A stretch of 64,000 bases of DNA. Source: Actinomycetospora corticicola (GTDB taxonomy: Bacteria > Actinomycetota > Actinomycetes > Mycobacteriales > Pseudonocardiaceae). Shown one piece after another: positions 44,163 to 51,454 of the stretch. The notes beneath the pieces are model-generated. The model had not been told where the DNA came from. It ran no database searches and worked only from the letters and a program-made list of their open reading frames with translations. The position numbers were made by a program, and so were the translations under genes. The stretch spans positions 4,402,001 to 4,466,000 of the forward strand of contig NZ_JACCBN010000001.1 in the NCBI RefSeq assembly GCF_013409505.1, given 5' to 3'. Position 1 is the first letter of the stretch. Each line of letters opens with the position of its first letter.

Positions 44163-44191
44163 GCGGCGAGTCTGACGAGGGGGCGATCCTC

Positions 44192-44226
44192 CCGCTGGAT
44201 GACAGCAACGACGCTTCGCTGCCACG
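44192..44226. repeat. Short repeat family B, copy upstream of the TenA-like gene
   Basis: On the minus strand it reads GTGGCAGCGAAGCGTCG followed by TTGCTGTCATCCAG, nearly identical to the copy at 63580. It is 30 bases upstream of the TenA start. Confidence 0.75.
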
Positions 44227-44252
44227 GACGTGGGGGCGACGGACATGCGAAC

Positions 44253-44293
44253 GGCCCGGACACCACCGTGGGGGCGACGGTGGTGCCCGGGCC
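44253..44293. terminator. Terminator hairpin downstream of the aldo/keto reductase gene
   Basis: Seventeen-base arms GGCCCGGACACCACCGT and ACGGTGGTGCCCGGGCC pair with one mismatch around a seven-base loop. It lies 48 bases past the leftward reductase stop. Confidence 0.7.
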
Positions 44294-44340
44294 GATCATG
44301 CGTCCTCCTCGACGAGGGAGCGTGCGAGGAGGAGAGGTCC

Positions 44341-45171
44341 CTAGCGGTCGAACTGGTCGGGGTCGGGGCCGATGCGCTCCGCACGCTCGAGCTCGCCGAT
44401 CGCCGACATCTCCTCGTCGTTCAGCTCGAAGTCGAAGATGTCGAAGTTCTCCTGGATGCGCGACGGCGTCACCGACTTCGGGAAGACGATGTTGCCGAGC
44501 TGGATGTGCCAGCGCAGCGTCACCTGCGCACCGGTCTTGTCGTGCTTCTTCGCGATGCCCTCGATGGCGGGCTCGTCGATGACACCCTTGCCCTGACCAA
44601 TTGGGCTCCACGCCTCGGTGGCGATCCCGTGCCGCTCGTCGAAGGAGCGCATGGCCAGCTGCTGCATGTGCGGGTGCAGCTCGATCTGGTTGACGGCGGG
44701 GACCGTCTCGGTCTCGGAGAAGAGCCGCTCCAGGTGGTGGTCCTGGAAGTTCGAGACGCCGATGGACTTCGTCTTGCCGTCCTTCACCGCCTCCTCGAAG
44801 CCCCGCCAGGTGTCGACGTAGAGGTCCTTGCCCGGCAGCGGCCAGTGGATCAGGTAGAGGTCCACGTAGTCGAGGCCGAGCTTCTGCAGACTCTCGTCGA
44901 GCGCCTTCTGCGAGTCCAGCCGCCCGTGGTTGGAGTTGTTGCACTTCGTCGTGACGAACAGTTCGTCCCGCCCGATCCCCGAGCTGCGGATCGCCTCGCC
45001 CACCTCGGCCTCGTTGCCGTACATCTGGGCGGTGTCGATGTGCCGGTAGCCGATCTCGAGGGCCTTCGCGACCGTCTCCGCGGTCTGCGACTGCTCGATC
45101 TGGAACACACCGAACCCGAGCTGCGGGATCGTCGCGCCACTGTTCAGCTCGATACCGGGGACGTCAGTCAT
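44341..45171 (-). CDS. Aldo/keto reductase
   Basis: This NADPH-dependent reductase of small carbonyls has 276 residues and the (beta/alpha)8 family motifs: GFGVFQIEQSQTAETVAKAL, HIDTAQMYGNEAEVGEAI with catalytic Asp and Tyr, LYLIHWPLPG with catalytic His, SIGVSNFQDHHLERL, and NIVFPKSVTPSRIQENFDIF for the cofactor phosphate. It resembles the 2,5-diketo-gluconate reductase group (AKR5). The substrate is not predictable. ATG at 45171. It is downstream of asnB in the same direction with a 56-base gap. Confidence 0.95.
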   Translation of the reverse strand: MTDVPGIELNSGATIPQLGFGVFQIEQSQTAETVAKALEIGYRHIDTAQMYGNEAEVGEAIRSSGIGRDELFVTTKCNNSNHGRLDSQKALDESLQKLGLDYVDLYLIHWPLPGKDLYVDTWRGFEEAVKDGKTKSIGVSNFQDHHLERLFSETETVPAVNQIELHPHMQQLAMRSFDERHGIATEAWSPIGQGKGVIDEPAIEGIAKKHDKTGAQVTLRWHIQLGNIVFPKSVTPSRIQENFDIFDFELNDEEMSAIGELERAERIGPDPDQFDR

Positions 45172-45227
45172 ACCCGGCGGATACCCAGGTCCGCCCGTCG
45201 TGGAACGGGCGGGCCCGGGTCCTCCGG

Positions 45228-46790
45228 TCAGGCTGTGGCGAACGCCCCGAGCGTGGCGTTGGGCTTGACGCCGGAGAACGACCGGTGCCACGTCCGGTAG
45301 TACGCGACCTCCTCGTCGCTGCGCAGTTCCCAGCCGTCCTCGACGACGGGAGGCTCGGCGCCCTGCGCGCCCTCCTTCGCCTTCTCCTTCTCGACGAGGC
45401 CGGCGAGCACCTCGCCCGCGCCGGAGCCGTCCCCGAACTGCTCCTTGCCGCGCCACAGGATGTCGTCGAGGACCATGTCCTGGAACGCCTCACGCAGCAG
45501 CTGCTTCTCGGTGCGGCCCTCCCCCATGAGCTTCCACTCGGCGGGGATCGCGAGCATCTCCTCCATCACCGTGGCGTCGAGGAACGGCACGCGGGCCTCG
45601 AGGCCGTAGTTCATAGTGGTGCGGTCGCAACGCTGCAGGTTCAGCTCGTGCAGCGTCTCGATCGAGCGGACCAGCTCGGCCTGCAGGGCGTCCGGCGTCG
45701 CGAACGCCGGGTCCTCGTGGACGTAGGAGTAGCCGGCGAACAGCTCGTCGGCGCCCTCCCCGGTGAGCACGACCTTGACGTGCTTCACCGCCTCGCGGGC
45801 CAGCAGCAGGTTCGGCACGGCCGAGCGCACGAGCGCCGGGTCGAAGTGCTCGATGACCGTGACCGCCTCGTCGAGGGCCTCCTCGAGGTCCGCCGCGGTC
45901 GGCACGATCTCGTGGTGGTCGGTGCCCAGGTACTCGGCGACCGCCCGCGCGGCGAGCAGGTCGGCGCTGGACTCCGTCCCGACGGCGAAGGTGGGCAGCT
46001 TCTCCCCCTTCTCCGCCGCGACCTGCGCGGCCACGGCCGCCACGATCGCCGAGTCGAGCCCGCCGGAGAGGAACACCCCGACCGGCACGTCGGACATCAT
46101 GTGGCGGCGCACCGAGTCCGAGAGCACCGAGCGGATGTGCTCGAGCACCGAGTCGTCCCACTGCTTGTCCGGGGCGTAGCGCGCCGGGCGCACCTGCACC
46201 GGGACGGCGTCGGCGAAGCGCACCATCGTGCCCTCGGAGACGTCGCCGGACTCGGCCAGACCCGGGCTCCACACGTAGCCGGGCGGGAACGCCTCGACCA
46301 TCGGCTGGTCGGCCTCGTCGAAGGCGCGCAGCTCGGAGGCGAACAGCGTGACGCCGGGCAGCTTCGCCCAGTACAGCGGCTTGATGCCGATCGGGTCGCG
46401 GGCGACGACGCCGTGCCCGTCGGTGTGCGCCATGGCGAGCGCGTACATGCCTCGCAGGTCGTGCAGCGCGGCCGAGCCGTCCCGCAGGACCAGGCGGAAG
46501 GCCGACTCGGTGTCCGAGTCGGTGGCGAACCGGACCTCCGAGAGCTGGTCGCGGATGTCGGCGTGGTTATAGATCTCGCCGTTGCCGACCACGTAGGCCG
46601 AGTCGGTCTCGTCGGCGATCGGCTGCTTGCCGCCGGTCACGTCCATGATCGAGAGTCGCTGGTGGCCGAGCCACGCACTCCCGAGCTGGACCCGCCCGGA
46701 GTCGTCCGGACCGCGGTGGTGGATCCGCGCGAGCATCCGCTCGCACTTCTCCGGGTCGATGTCACCGTACGCAGCAACGATTCCGCACAC
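45228..46790 (-). CDS. asnB: Asparagine synthase (glutamine-hydrolysing)
   Basis: It converts aspartate, glutamine and ATP to asparagine. The 520-residue protein begins MCGIVAAYGD with Cys2 as the glutaminase nucleophile. HHRGPDDSG, GHQRLSIMD and VVGNGEIYNH follow in the N-terminal domain. The synthetase domain has the pyrophosphate loop VGVFLSGGLDSAIVAA near residue 240, VVLTGEGADELFAGYSY and YGLEARVPFLD. It is shorter than the 600-plus-residue AsnB proteins of some actinobacteria and nearer the E. coli AsnB type. The 125-base upstream gap shows no gene. Confidence 0.95.
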   Translation of the reverse strand: MCGIVAAYGDIDPEKCERMLARIHHRGPDDSGRVQLGSAWLGHQRLSIMDVTGGKQPIADETDSAYVVGNGEIYNHADIRDQLSEVRFATDSDTESAFRLVLRDGSAALHDLRGMYALAMAHTDGHGVVARDPIGIKPLYWAKLPGVTLFASELRAFDEADQPMVEAFPPGYVWSPGLAESGDVSEGTMVRFADAVPVQVRPARYAPDKQWDDSVLEHIRSVLSDSVRRHMMSDVPVGVFLSGGLDSAIVAAVAAQVAAEKGEKLPTFAVGTESSADLLAARAVAEYLGTDHHEIVPTAADLEEALDEAVTVIEHFDPALVRSAVPNLLLAREAVKHVKVVLTGEGADELFAGYSYVHEDPAFATPDALQAELVRSIETLHELNLQRCDRTTMNYGLEARVPFLDATVMEEMLAIPAEWKLMGEGRTEKQLLREAFQDMVLDDILWRGKEQFGDGSGAGEVLAGLVEKEKAKEGAQGAEPPVVEDGWELRSDEEVAYYRTWHRSFSGVKPNATLGAFATA

Positions 46791-46915
46791 AGGCGCTCAC
46801 GCTTCCTTCGTCAGGGTGCCTGACCACAGGTACACGAGGGAGCCCCGGAGCCGCATGGGAACGGGGTGCTCGTCACGCATCGTTAACGGTCAAGGCGCCC
46901 GATCACGACGTCGGC

Positions 46916-47623
46916 TCAGCGCCAGGCGAAGACCGGCTGCTCCAGACCGTCCACCCGGGTGGCCCGGTCGTGCAGGGCGACCTCCGTGAACTGGAGCATC
47001 ACGGCCGCCGTCGGTGCGTGCACGCGGTGACCGACGATCGGGAGCTGCACCACCGGGCGGTCCGACTCCGGGATCTCCAGGTAGTACGGCTCGACGTCCA
47101 GCTCGTCGAGCGTCACGTGGTAGAGCCGCGCGACCTCGTCCGGCGAGGGCACCAGGCTCTCCAGGGCCACCCCCGTCGTCATGACGACGGGGGTGATGAC
47201 GAAGCCCGAGCGGGTCGGGTAGTCGTCGAGCAGGCCGGCCACGTCGGACGGCCCGAGCCGCAGGCCCAGCTCCTCGTCCAGCTCGCGCAGTCCCGCCGTG
47301 ACGGCGTCCTCACCCGGGTCCAGCGAGCCGCCCGGGAGGGCGAACTGCCCGGGGTGGTCGCGCAGCTTCGAGGTGCGGCGGGTGAGGAGCACGCCCGGCC
47401 CGCGCTGCGGGTCGTCGAGCAGCACGACGGCCACGGCCGCACGGCGCGGCGGGCGCATCGCGCCGTCCCGGGCGCGGACCTCGGGCAGCGAGGACGGGTC
47501 GACCCGACGTCGGGAACGGTGCGAGAACGCACCCACCCGGGCGGCGATCGTCGACGCGTCCGGGTGGCCCGTCGCTGCGCCGGTCCCGGAACTCTCCCCC
47601 GTCGCTCCGCTCGCCCGACTCAC
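46916..47623 (-). CDS. NUDIX hydrolase (CoA pyrophosphatase-like)
   Basis: NUDIX enzymes hydrolyse nucleoside-diphosphate-linked compounds. The 235-residue protein has the Nudix box GGSLDPGEDAVTAGLRELDEELGL (G, REL, EE residues present). It is preceded by VLLTRRTSKLRDHPGQFALP and followed by YPTRSGFVITPVV, which is the CoA pyrophosphatase arrangement. An N-terminal 50-residue extension is Ser/Arg-rich. The GTG start at 47623 overlaps the stop of the DUF3024 gene by four bases, so they are co-translated. Confidence 0.93.
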   Translation of the reverse strand: MSRASGATGESSGTGAATGHPDASTIAARVGAFSHRSRRRVDPSSLPEVRARDGAMRPPRRAAVAVVLLDDPQRGPGVLLTRRTSKLRDHPGQFALPGGSLDPGEDAVTAGLRELDEELGLRLGPSDVAGLLDDYPTRSGFVITPVVMTTGVALESLVPSPDEVARLYHVTLDELDVEPYYLEIPESDRPVVQLPIVGHRVHAPTAAVMLQFTEVALHDRATRVDGLEQPVFAWR

Positions 47624-47958
47624 CCCCAGAAGATGCCGGTCGGGTCCGCGTCGACGATGTCGAGCAGCGGGGCCGGCGACGAGGCCTTCGTCTCGTCGGG
47701 GTAGCGGTGCCAGCGGCCGCCGGAGTCCGGCCAGAGCAGCACCCAGCGGGCGTCGGCCGCGTCGTAGCGCAGCTGCGCGATCGGGGCGGTGGACCACTCG
47801 GTGGCCAGCTCCGGGAAGACCGGTGCGCGGCGGCAGGACAGCGTGATGCGCCCGGCGCGCTCCGAGTACGAGATCTGCATCGAGTCGCGCTGCGACTCCG
47901 GCACCCGTCTCGTGCACCACCGGCGGACGATCGCGCGGTGCTCGTCGGTCACCTGCAC
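47620..47958 (-). CDS. DUF3024 domain protein
   Basis: The 112-residue protein is of the DUF3024 family. It shows VTDEHRAIVRRWCTRRVPES, MQISYSERAGRITLSCRRAP, IAQLRYDAADARWVLLWPDSGG and a C terminus PLLDIVDADPTGIFWG. The function is unknown. Starts at 47958 and 47952 are both possible, and longer frames are Pro/Arg-rich and unlikely. It is coupled to the NUDIX gene. Confidence 0.88.
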   Translation of the reverse strand: MQVTDEHRAIVRRWCTRRVPESQRDSMQISYSERAGRITLSCRRAPVFPELATEWSTAPIAQLRYDAADARWVLLWPDSGGRWHRYPDETKASSPAPLLDIVDADPTGIFWG

Positions 47959-48148
47959 ACCCGGTCCCTCCTCGTCGCGCCGTGGGCTCCCTCCGGGGGT
48001 CACTGTGACACGGCCACCGGTCCCGGCGGGAGGGCGGACCCGCACCGTCACCCCCTCGTCGTCACCCGTCCGGCCCGACGGCGGGGCGAGCAGGTCCGGC
48101 TGACACCATCTCGAACGGGTCACGACGGCGACACGACAGGGGTGGCGG

Positions 48149-48586
48149 ATGCGGGCACGTCGGGTGCTGGCGGGGTGCCTGCTGGCGGGCACGCTGCTGC
48201 TGGCCGGGTGCGGGGGCTCGGACGAGGCGGCGGCGCCCCCGGTCGACCCGGCCGTGAAGTCCTACTGCGACACCGTCGTCCGGGTGCAGGCCGAGCAGAC
48301 GTCACCGCAGGCCGGGCAGGGCGGGGTGGCGGCCGCGAGCGCGGCCGCCCGCCAGCAGGTGGACGACCTCGTCGCGACCGCACCGCCGGAGCTCGCCGCC
48401 GACTGGCGCACGGTCTCCGACCTCACCGACCAGGCGCTCGGCTCCCTCGCGGCCACCCGCGGCGACCCGAACCGCATCGACCGCGCCCGGCTCGCGCAGC
48501 TCCAGGCCCGGTCCCAGCCCGCCGTCCAGCGCATCAAGGACGTCACCGCCGCCCGCTGCCACGTGGCCTTCCAGCCGTCGGCGTAG
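48149..48586 (+). CDS. Small lipoprotein
   Basis: The 145-residue exported lipoprotein has signal peptide MRARRVLAGCLLAGTLLLAGC with the lipobox LLAGC, then a GGSDEAAAPP linker. The mature helical domain has two Cys residues (VKSYCDTVVRVQAEQ and TAARCHVAFQPSA) that could form a disulfide. No known family was recognised. A short helical lipoprotein of this type is common in actinobacteria. The start is ATG at 48149, and a strong hairpin follows the stop at 48606. Confidence 0.85.
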   Translation: MRARRVLAGCLLAGTLLLAGCGGSDEAAAPPVDPAVKSYCDTVVRVQAEQTSPQAGQGGVAAASAAARQQVDDLVATAPPELAADWRTVSDLTDQALGSLAATRGDPNRIDRARLAQLQARSQPAVQRIKDVTAARCHVAFQPSA

Positions 48587-48605
48587 GCAGGTGCGCTCCG
48601 CGCCC

Positions 48606-48645
48606 GTGAGTACTTCTCCGTGTCCTGGCACGGAGAAGTACTCAC
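48606..48645. terminator. Perfect 17-base hairpin between co-directional genes
   Basis: Arms GTGAGTACTTCTCCGTG and CACGGAGAAGTACTCAC pair perfectly around TCCTGG. It lies 19 bases after the lipoprotein stop and 28 bases before the next start, so it would separate the transcripts. No poly-T follows, as is usual in high-GC actinobacteria. Confidence 0.8.
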
Positions 48646-48673
48646 AGGCCGGAGGCACCTAGGGTCTCGGGAC

Positions 48674-49237
48674 ATGGACGAGGTCAGCCGGTTCGGCGTC
48701 ACGGAGCTCACCGATCTGCCCGACGACCTGCGGGAGCGGGTCGGCGCGATCGCGGAGAAGTCCGGCTTCGTGCCGAACATCTTCCGCGCGCTCGGTCGTC
48801 GACCCCGCGAGCTGCGGGCGTTCCTGGACTACCACGACGCTCTGATGGACTCGAACGACGGCCTGTCCAAGGCCGAGCGTGAGCTCGTCGTCGTGGCCAC
48901 CTCCGGGGCCAACCACTGCACCTACTGCATCGTCGCCCACGGCGCGATCCTGCGGGTGCGCAGCAAGGACCCCTACCTCGCCGACGCCGTCGGCACGAAC
49001 CCCTACGGCGCCGTGCTGACCGGCCGGCAGCGGGCGATCGTCGACCTCGCCCTCACCCTGGCCGTCGACTCCGCGAGCTTCACCGACGACGACGTCGACG
49101 CCGCCCGCGAGGCGGGGCTCTCGGACGACGAGATCTGGGACGTCGGGTCCATCGCGGCCCTGTTCGCGATGTCCAACCGGCTGGCCCACCTGACCGCTCT
49201 GCGCCCGAATGCGGAGTTCTTCACGATGGGCCGGTAG
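48674..49237 (+). CDS. Peroxidase-related AhpD-like protein
   Basis: The 187-residue protein is of the carboxymuconolactone decarboxylase/AhpD fold. It has the CxxC redox pair in GANHCTYCIVAHGAILRV with the following His, preceded by LSKAERELVVVATS. It matches the peroxidase-related (uncharacterised) group with N-terminal EKSGFVPNIFRALGRRP. It is probably a cytoplasmic thiol-dependent peroxidase. ATG at 48674 is chosen over a frame that runs back through the hairpin. It is followed 15 bases later by the dehydrogenase gene, so the two may share an mRNA. Confidence 0.93.
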   Translation: MDEVSRFGVTELTDLPDDLRERVGAIAEKSGFVPNIFRALGRRPRELRAFLDYHDALMDSNDGLSKAERELVVVATSGANHCTYCIVAHGAILRVRSKDPYLADAVGTNPYGAVLTGRQRAIVDLALTLAVDSASFTDDDVDAAREAGLSDDEIWDVGSIAALFAMSNRLAHLTALRPNAEFFTMGR

Positions 49238-49252
49238 GGGTAACCGGCGTCC

Positions 49253-50110
49253 ATGACTTCAGTAGCCGTCCTGGGCACCGGGATCATGGGCGCGGGCATG
49301 GCGCGCAGCCTGCTGCGCGAGGGCCTCGACGTCACCGTCTGGAACCGCAGCCCCGAGAAGGCGAAGCCTCTCGCCGACGACGGGGCCACCGTCGCCGACT
49401 CCGCCGCGGACGCCGTGGCGGGGGCCGACGTGGTGATCACAATGTTGTTCGACATCGAGCCGGTGCTCTCCGTCATGGCGGACGCCGCGGGTTCCCTGCG
49501 CGACGACGCGGTGTGGATGCAGGCGAGCACCGTCGGGATCGAGGGCACCCGCCGCGTCGGGGCGTTCGCCGCGGAGCACGGGATCGACGTGCTCGACGCC
49601 CCGGTGCTCGGCACCAAGGCCCCGGCCGAGAACGGCAAGCTCGTGATCCTGGCGTCCGGGCCGTCCGCCCTGCGGGACAGGGTCGCGTCGGCGTTCGACG
49701 CCATGGGCGCGCGGACCCAGTGGGTGAGCGAGACGCTCGGGGACGCCAGCAAGCTCAAGCTCGCCGTGAACGCATGGATCGGCGTGATGGTCAACGGCAC
49801 CGCGCAGTCGATCGCGCTCGCCCGCGGCCTGGGCCTCGACCCGCAGCAGTTCCTCGACGCGGTGGACGGTCAGGCCGTCGACTCGCCGTACGTGCAGCTC
49901 AAGGGCAAGGCGATGATCACCGGCGACTACACGCCCTCGTTCGAGCTCGACGGCGTCATCAAGGACACCGACCTCATCCGCGACGCCCTCGCCGAGGCGG
50001 GCACGGCGACGACGCTGGCCGACGCGGTCGCCGACCGGCTCGCCGCCGCCTCGGCCCAGGGCCACGGCGCCGAGGACATGGCGGCCGTCGTCCACGGCTA
50101 CGGCACCTGA
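49253..50110 (+). CDS. NAD(P)-dependent beta-hydroxyacid dehydrogenase family oxidoreductase
   Basis: The 285-residue enzyme has an N-terminal Rossmann motif (VAVLGTGIMGAGMARSLLREG), VWNRSPEKA, and DVVITMLFD, and a C-terminal helical domain. The catalytic Lys is in DASKLKLAVNAWIG, and DAPVLGTKAPAENGKLVIL binds substrate. It belongs to the family with 3-hydroxyisobutyrate dehydrogenase and GlyR/imine reductases; the substrate is not clear. It is co-directional with the AhpD-like gene, 15 bases apart. Confidence 0.93.
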   Translation: MTSVAVLGTGIMGAGMARSLLREGLDVTVWNRSPEKAKPLADDGATVADSAADAVAGADVVITMLFDIEPVLSVMADAAGSLRDDAVWMQASTVGIEGTRRVGAFAAEHGIDVLDAPVLGTKAPAENGKLVILASGPSALRDRVASAFDAMGARTQWVSETLGDASKLKLAVNAWIGVMVNGTAQSIALARGLGLDPQQFLDAVDGQAVDSPYVQLKGKAMITGDYTPSFELDGVIKDTDLIRDALAEAGTATTLADAVADRLAAASAQGHGAEDMAAVVHGYGT

Positions 50111-50126
50111 GCCCCCACCCATGACA

Positions 50127-50171
50127 GGGAAGCGTCGTTGCTGTCGCTCGGTGACAGCAACGACGCTTCCC
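50127..50171. repeat. Short repeat family B, palindromic copy
   Basis: Arms GGGAAGCGTCGTTGCTGTC and GACAGCAACGACGCTTCCC are a perfect 19-base inverted repeat around a seven-base loop. The arm sequence is the family B core, so this looks like two cores in opposite orientation. Confidence 0.85.
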
Positions 50172-50190
50172 CGCCACGACCCCCGGACGA

Positions 50191-50237
50191 CCGGAGGGCC
50201 CCCTCGCTCGAGTGGATCGAGCGAGGGGGCCCTCCGG
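50191..50237. terminator. Perfect 21-base hairpin, bidirectional terminator
   Basis: Arms beginning CCGGAGGGCCCCCTCG and ending GGGCCCTCCGG pair perfectly over 21 bases around the loop GTGGA. It lies between the convergent 3' ends of the dehydrogenase (50110) and GH6 (50260) genes. Confidence 0.88.
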
Positions 50238-50259
50238 CCGGGACGGGGTGGACCCGTCG

Positions 50260-51270
50260 TCAGGAACTCTTCGCGGCCTTGGCCAGGCCGAGTGCGTAGT
50301 CCGGCATCCAGTCGCCGGCCTTCGGGCCTCCGCGGCACTCACCGTCGGAGTCACCCGGCTCCTTGATCCACAGGAACGCGGCGACCCGGGGATCGCCGGT
50401 GCTGCGGGTCGGCGGGGTGCCGAGGGCGCGGCCGGGCGGGTTGCACCAGTTCTTGTCGTCGGAGCTGGTGTAGGGCCCGTTGCCGTTGCGGCTGGTGTCG
50501 ATGACGAACTTCTTGCCGCCGACCGCGTCCGAGACCTTCTTGCCGTAGGACTCGACGGCGTCGGTCGACTGGAAGTTCGAGACGTTCAGCGCGAAGCCGG
50601 CCGCCTGGTCCACCCCGGACTTCCGCAGCCCGTCGGCGAGCTTGCCGGTGTCGGTGACGAAGCCCGGGTTGCCGGCGTCGATGTAGACCTCGGCGCCCGC
50701 CTGCGACAGCGTCTTCACGGCCCCGGCCAGCAGGGCCTCGCGGCCCTCCTGCTCGCCCTGGCCCTCGCAGTTGGTCAGCGTCTGGGGCAGCGCGTCGGGC
50801 TCGAGGATCACGATCGTCTTCGTCCCGCCGAGACCGGACGCGAAGTCGCTCACCCAGTTGCGGTAGTCACCGTCGTCCGACGCTCCGCCCTGCGAGTACA
50901 GCCCGCAGTCGCGGTTGGGGATGTTGTAGGCGACCAGCACGGCCGTCCGGCCCGCCGCCTTCGCCTGCCCGACGAGGCCCCGGACCTCGTCGGCGGTGTT
51001 GCCGTCGCTGCCGATCCACCGGGCGACCGGCTGCCGCGCGATCTTCTCCAGCTCCGTGGCGTCCGCGCTCCGGCCCTGGTTGCGCCACTCCTCGACCTGC
51101 TTGGCCGCGGTGGACGCCGGGTCCACCCAGAACTCCGAGGCCGCCGCCGGGACGATCGTCTGGGGCGACGCCGGCTCCTCGGAGGTGCCTCCGCCGGAAC
51201 ATCCGGCCAGCGTCAGTGCCGCGATCATCGCGAGCGCGCCCGAGGCGATGTGCCTCCGTCGTGCCGACAT
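50260..51270 (-). CDS. Glycoside hydrolase family 6 lipoprotein (endoglucanase-like)
   Basis: GH6 enzymes cleave beta-1,4-glucan. The 336-residue protein has a lipoprotein signal (ALAMIAALTLAGC) and the GH6 pattern: ARWIGSD, AVLVAYNIPNRDCGLYSQGG with a catalytic-region Asp, TIVILEPDALPQTLTNC, VYIDAGNPGFV, FALNVSNFQSTD, FVIDTSRNGNGP and FLWIKEPGDSDGEC. All expected acidic residues are present. It is anchored outside the membrane and could trim a glucan made by the synthase-like protein encoded next (51455). Similar glucanases accompany bacterial cellulose synthases. Confidence 0.95.
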   Translation of the reverse strand: MSARRRHIASGALAMIAALTLAGCSGGGTSEEPASPQTIVPAAASEFWVDPASTAAKQVEEWRNQGRSADATELEKIARQPVARWIGSDGNTADEVRGLVGQAKAAGRTAVLVAYNIPNRDCGLYSQGGASDDGDYRNWVSDFASGLGGTKTIVILEPDALPQTLTNCEGQGEQEGREALLAGAVKTLSQAGAEVYIDAGNPGFVTDTGKLADGLRKSGVDQAAGFALNVSNFQSTDAVESYGKKVSDAVGGKKFVIDTSRNGNGPYTSSDDKNWCNPPGRALGTPPTRSTGDPRVAAFLWIKEPGDSDGECRGGPKAGDWMPDYALGLAKAAKSS

Positions 51271-51454
51271 CCTGCCGAGCCACCCCCGGTGTCGTTCGTG
51301 GTCGTCGTCCTGCGGCGGACCGGTCGGGTCCGCGCCTCAGAGTCCCATCCGCACTGACGGGACCCGTCCGCACCCCGGTCACGCCCGAGGCACCATCTCG
51401 TGTTCGTGCGACGGGCCCGACCGGATCACCGCCGCGTGGACGGACCGGGACCGG

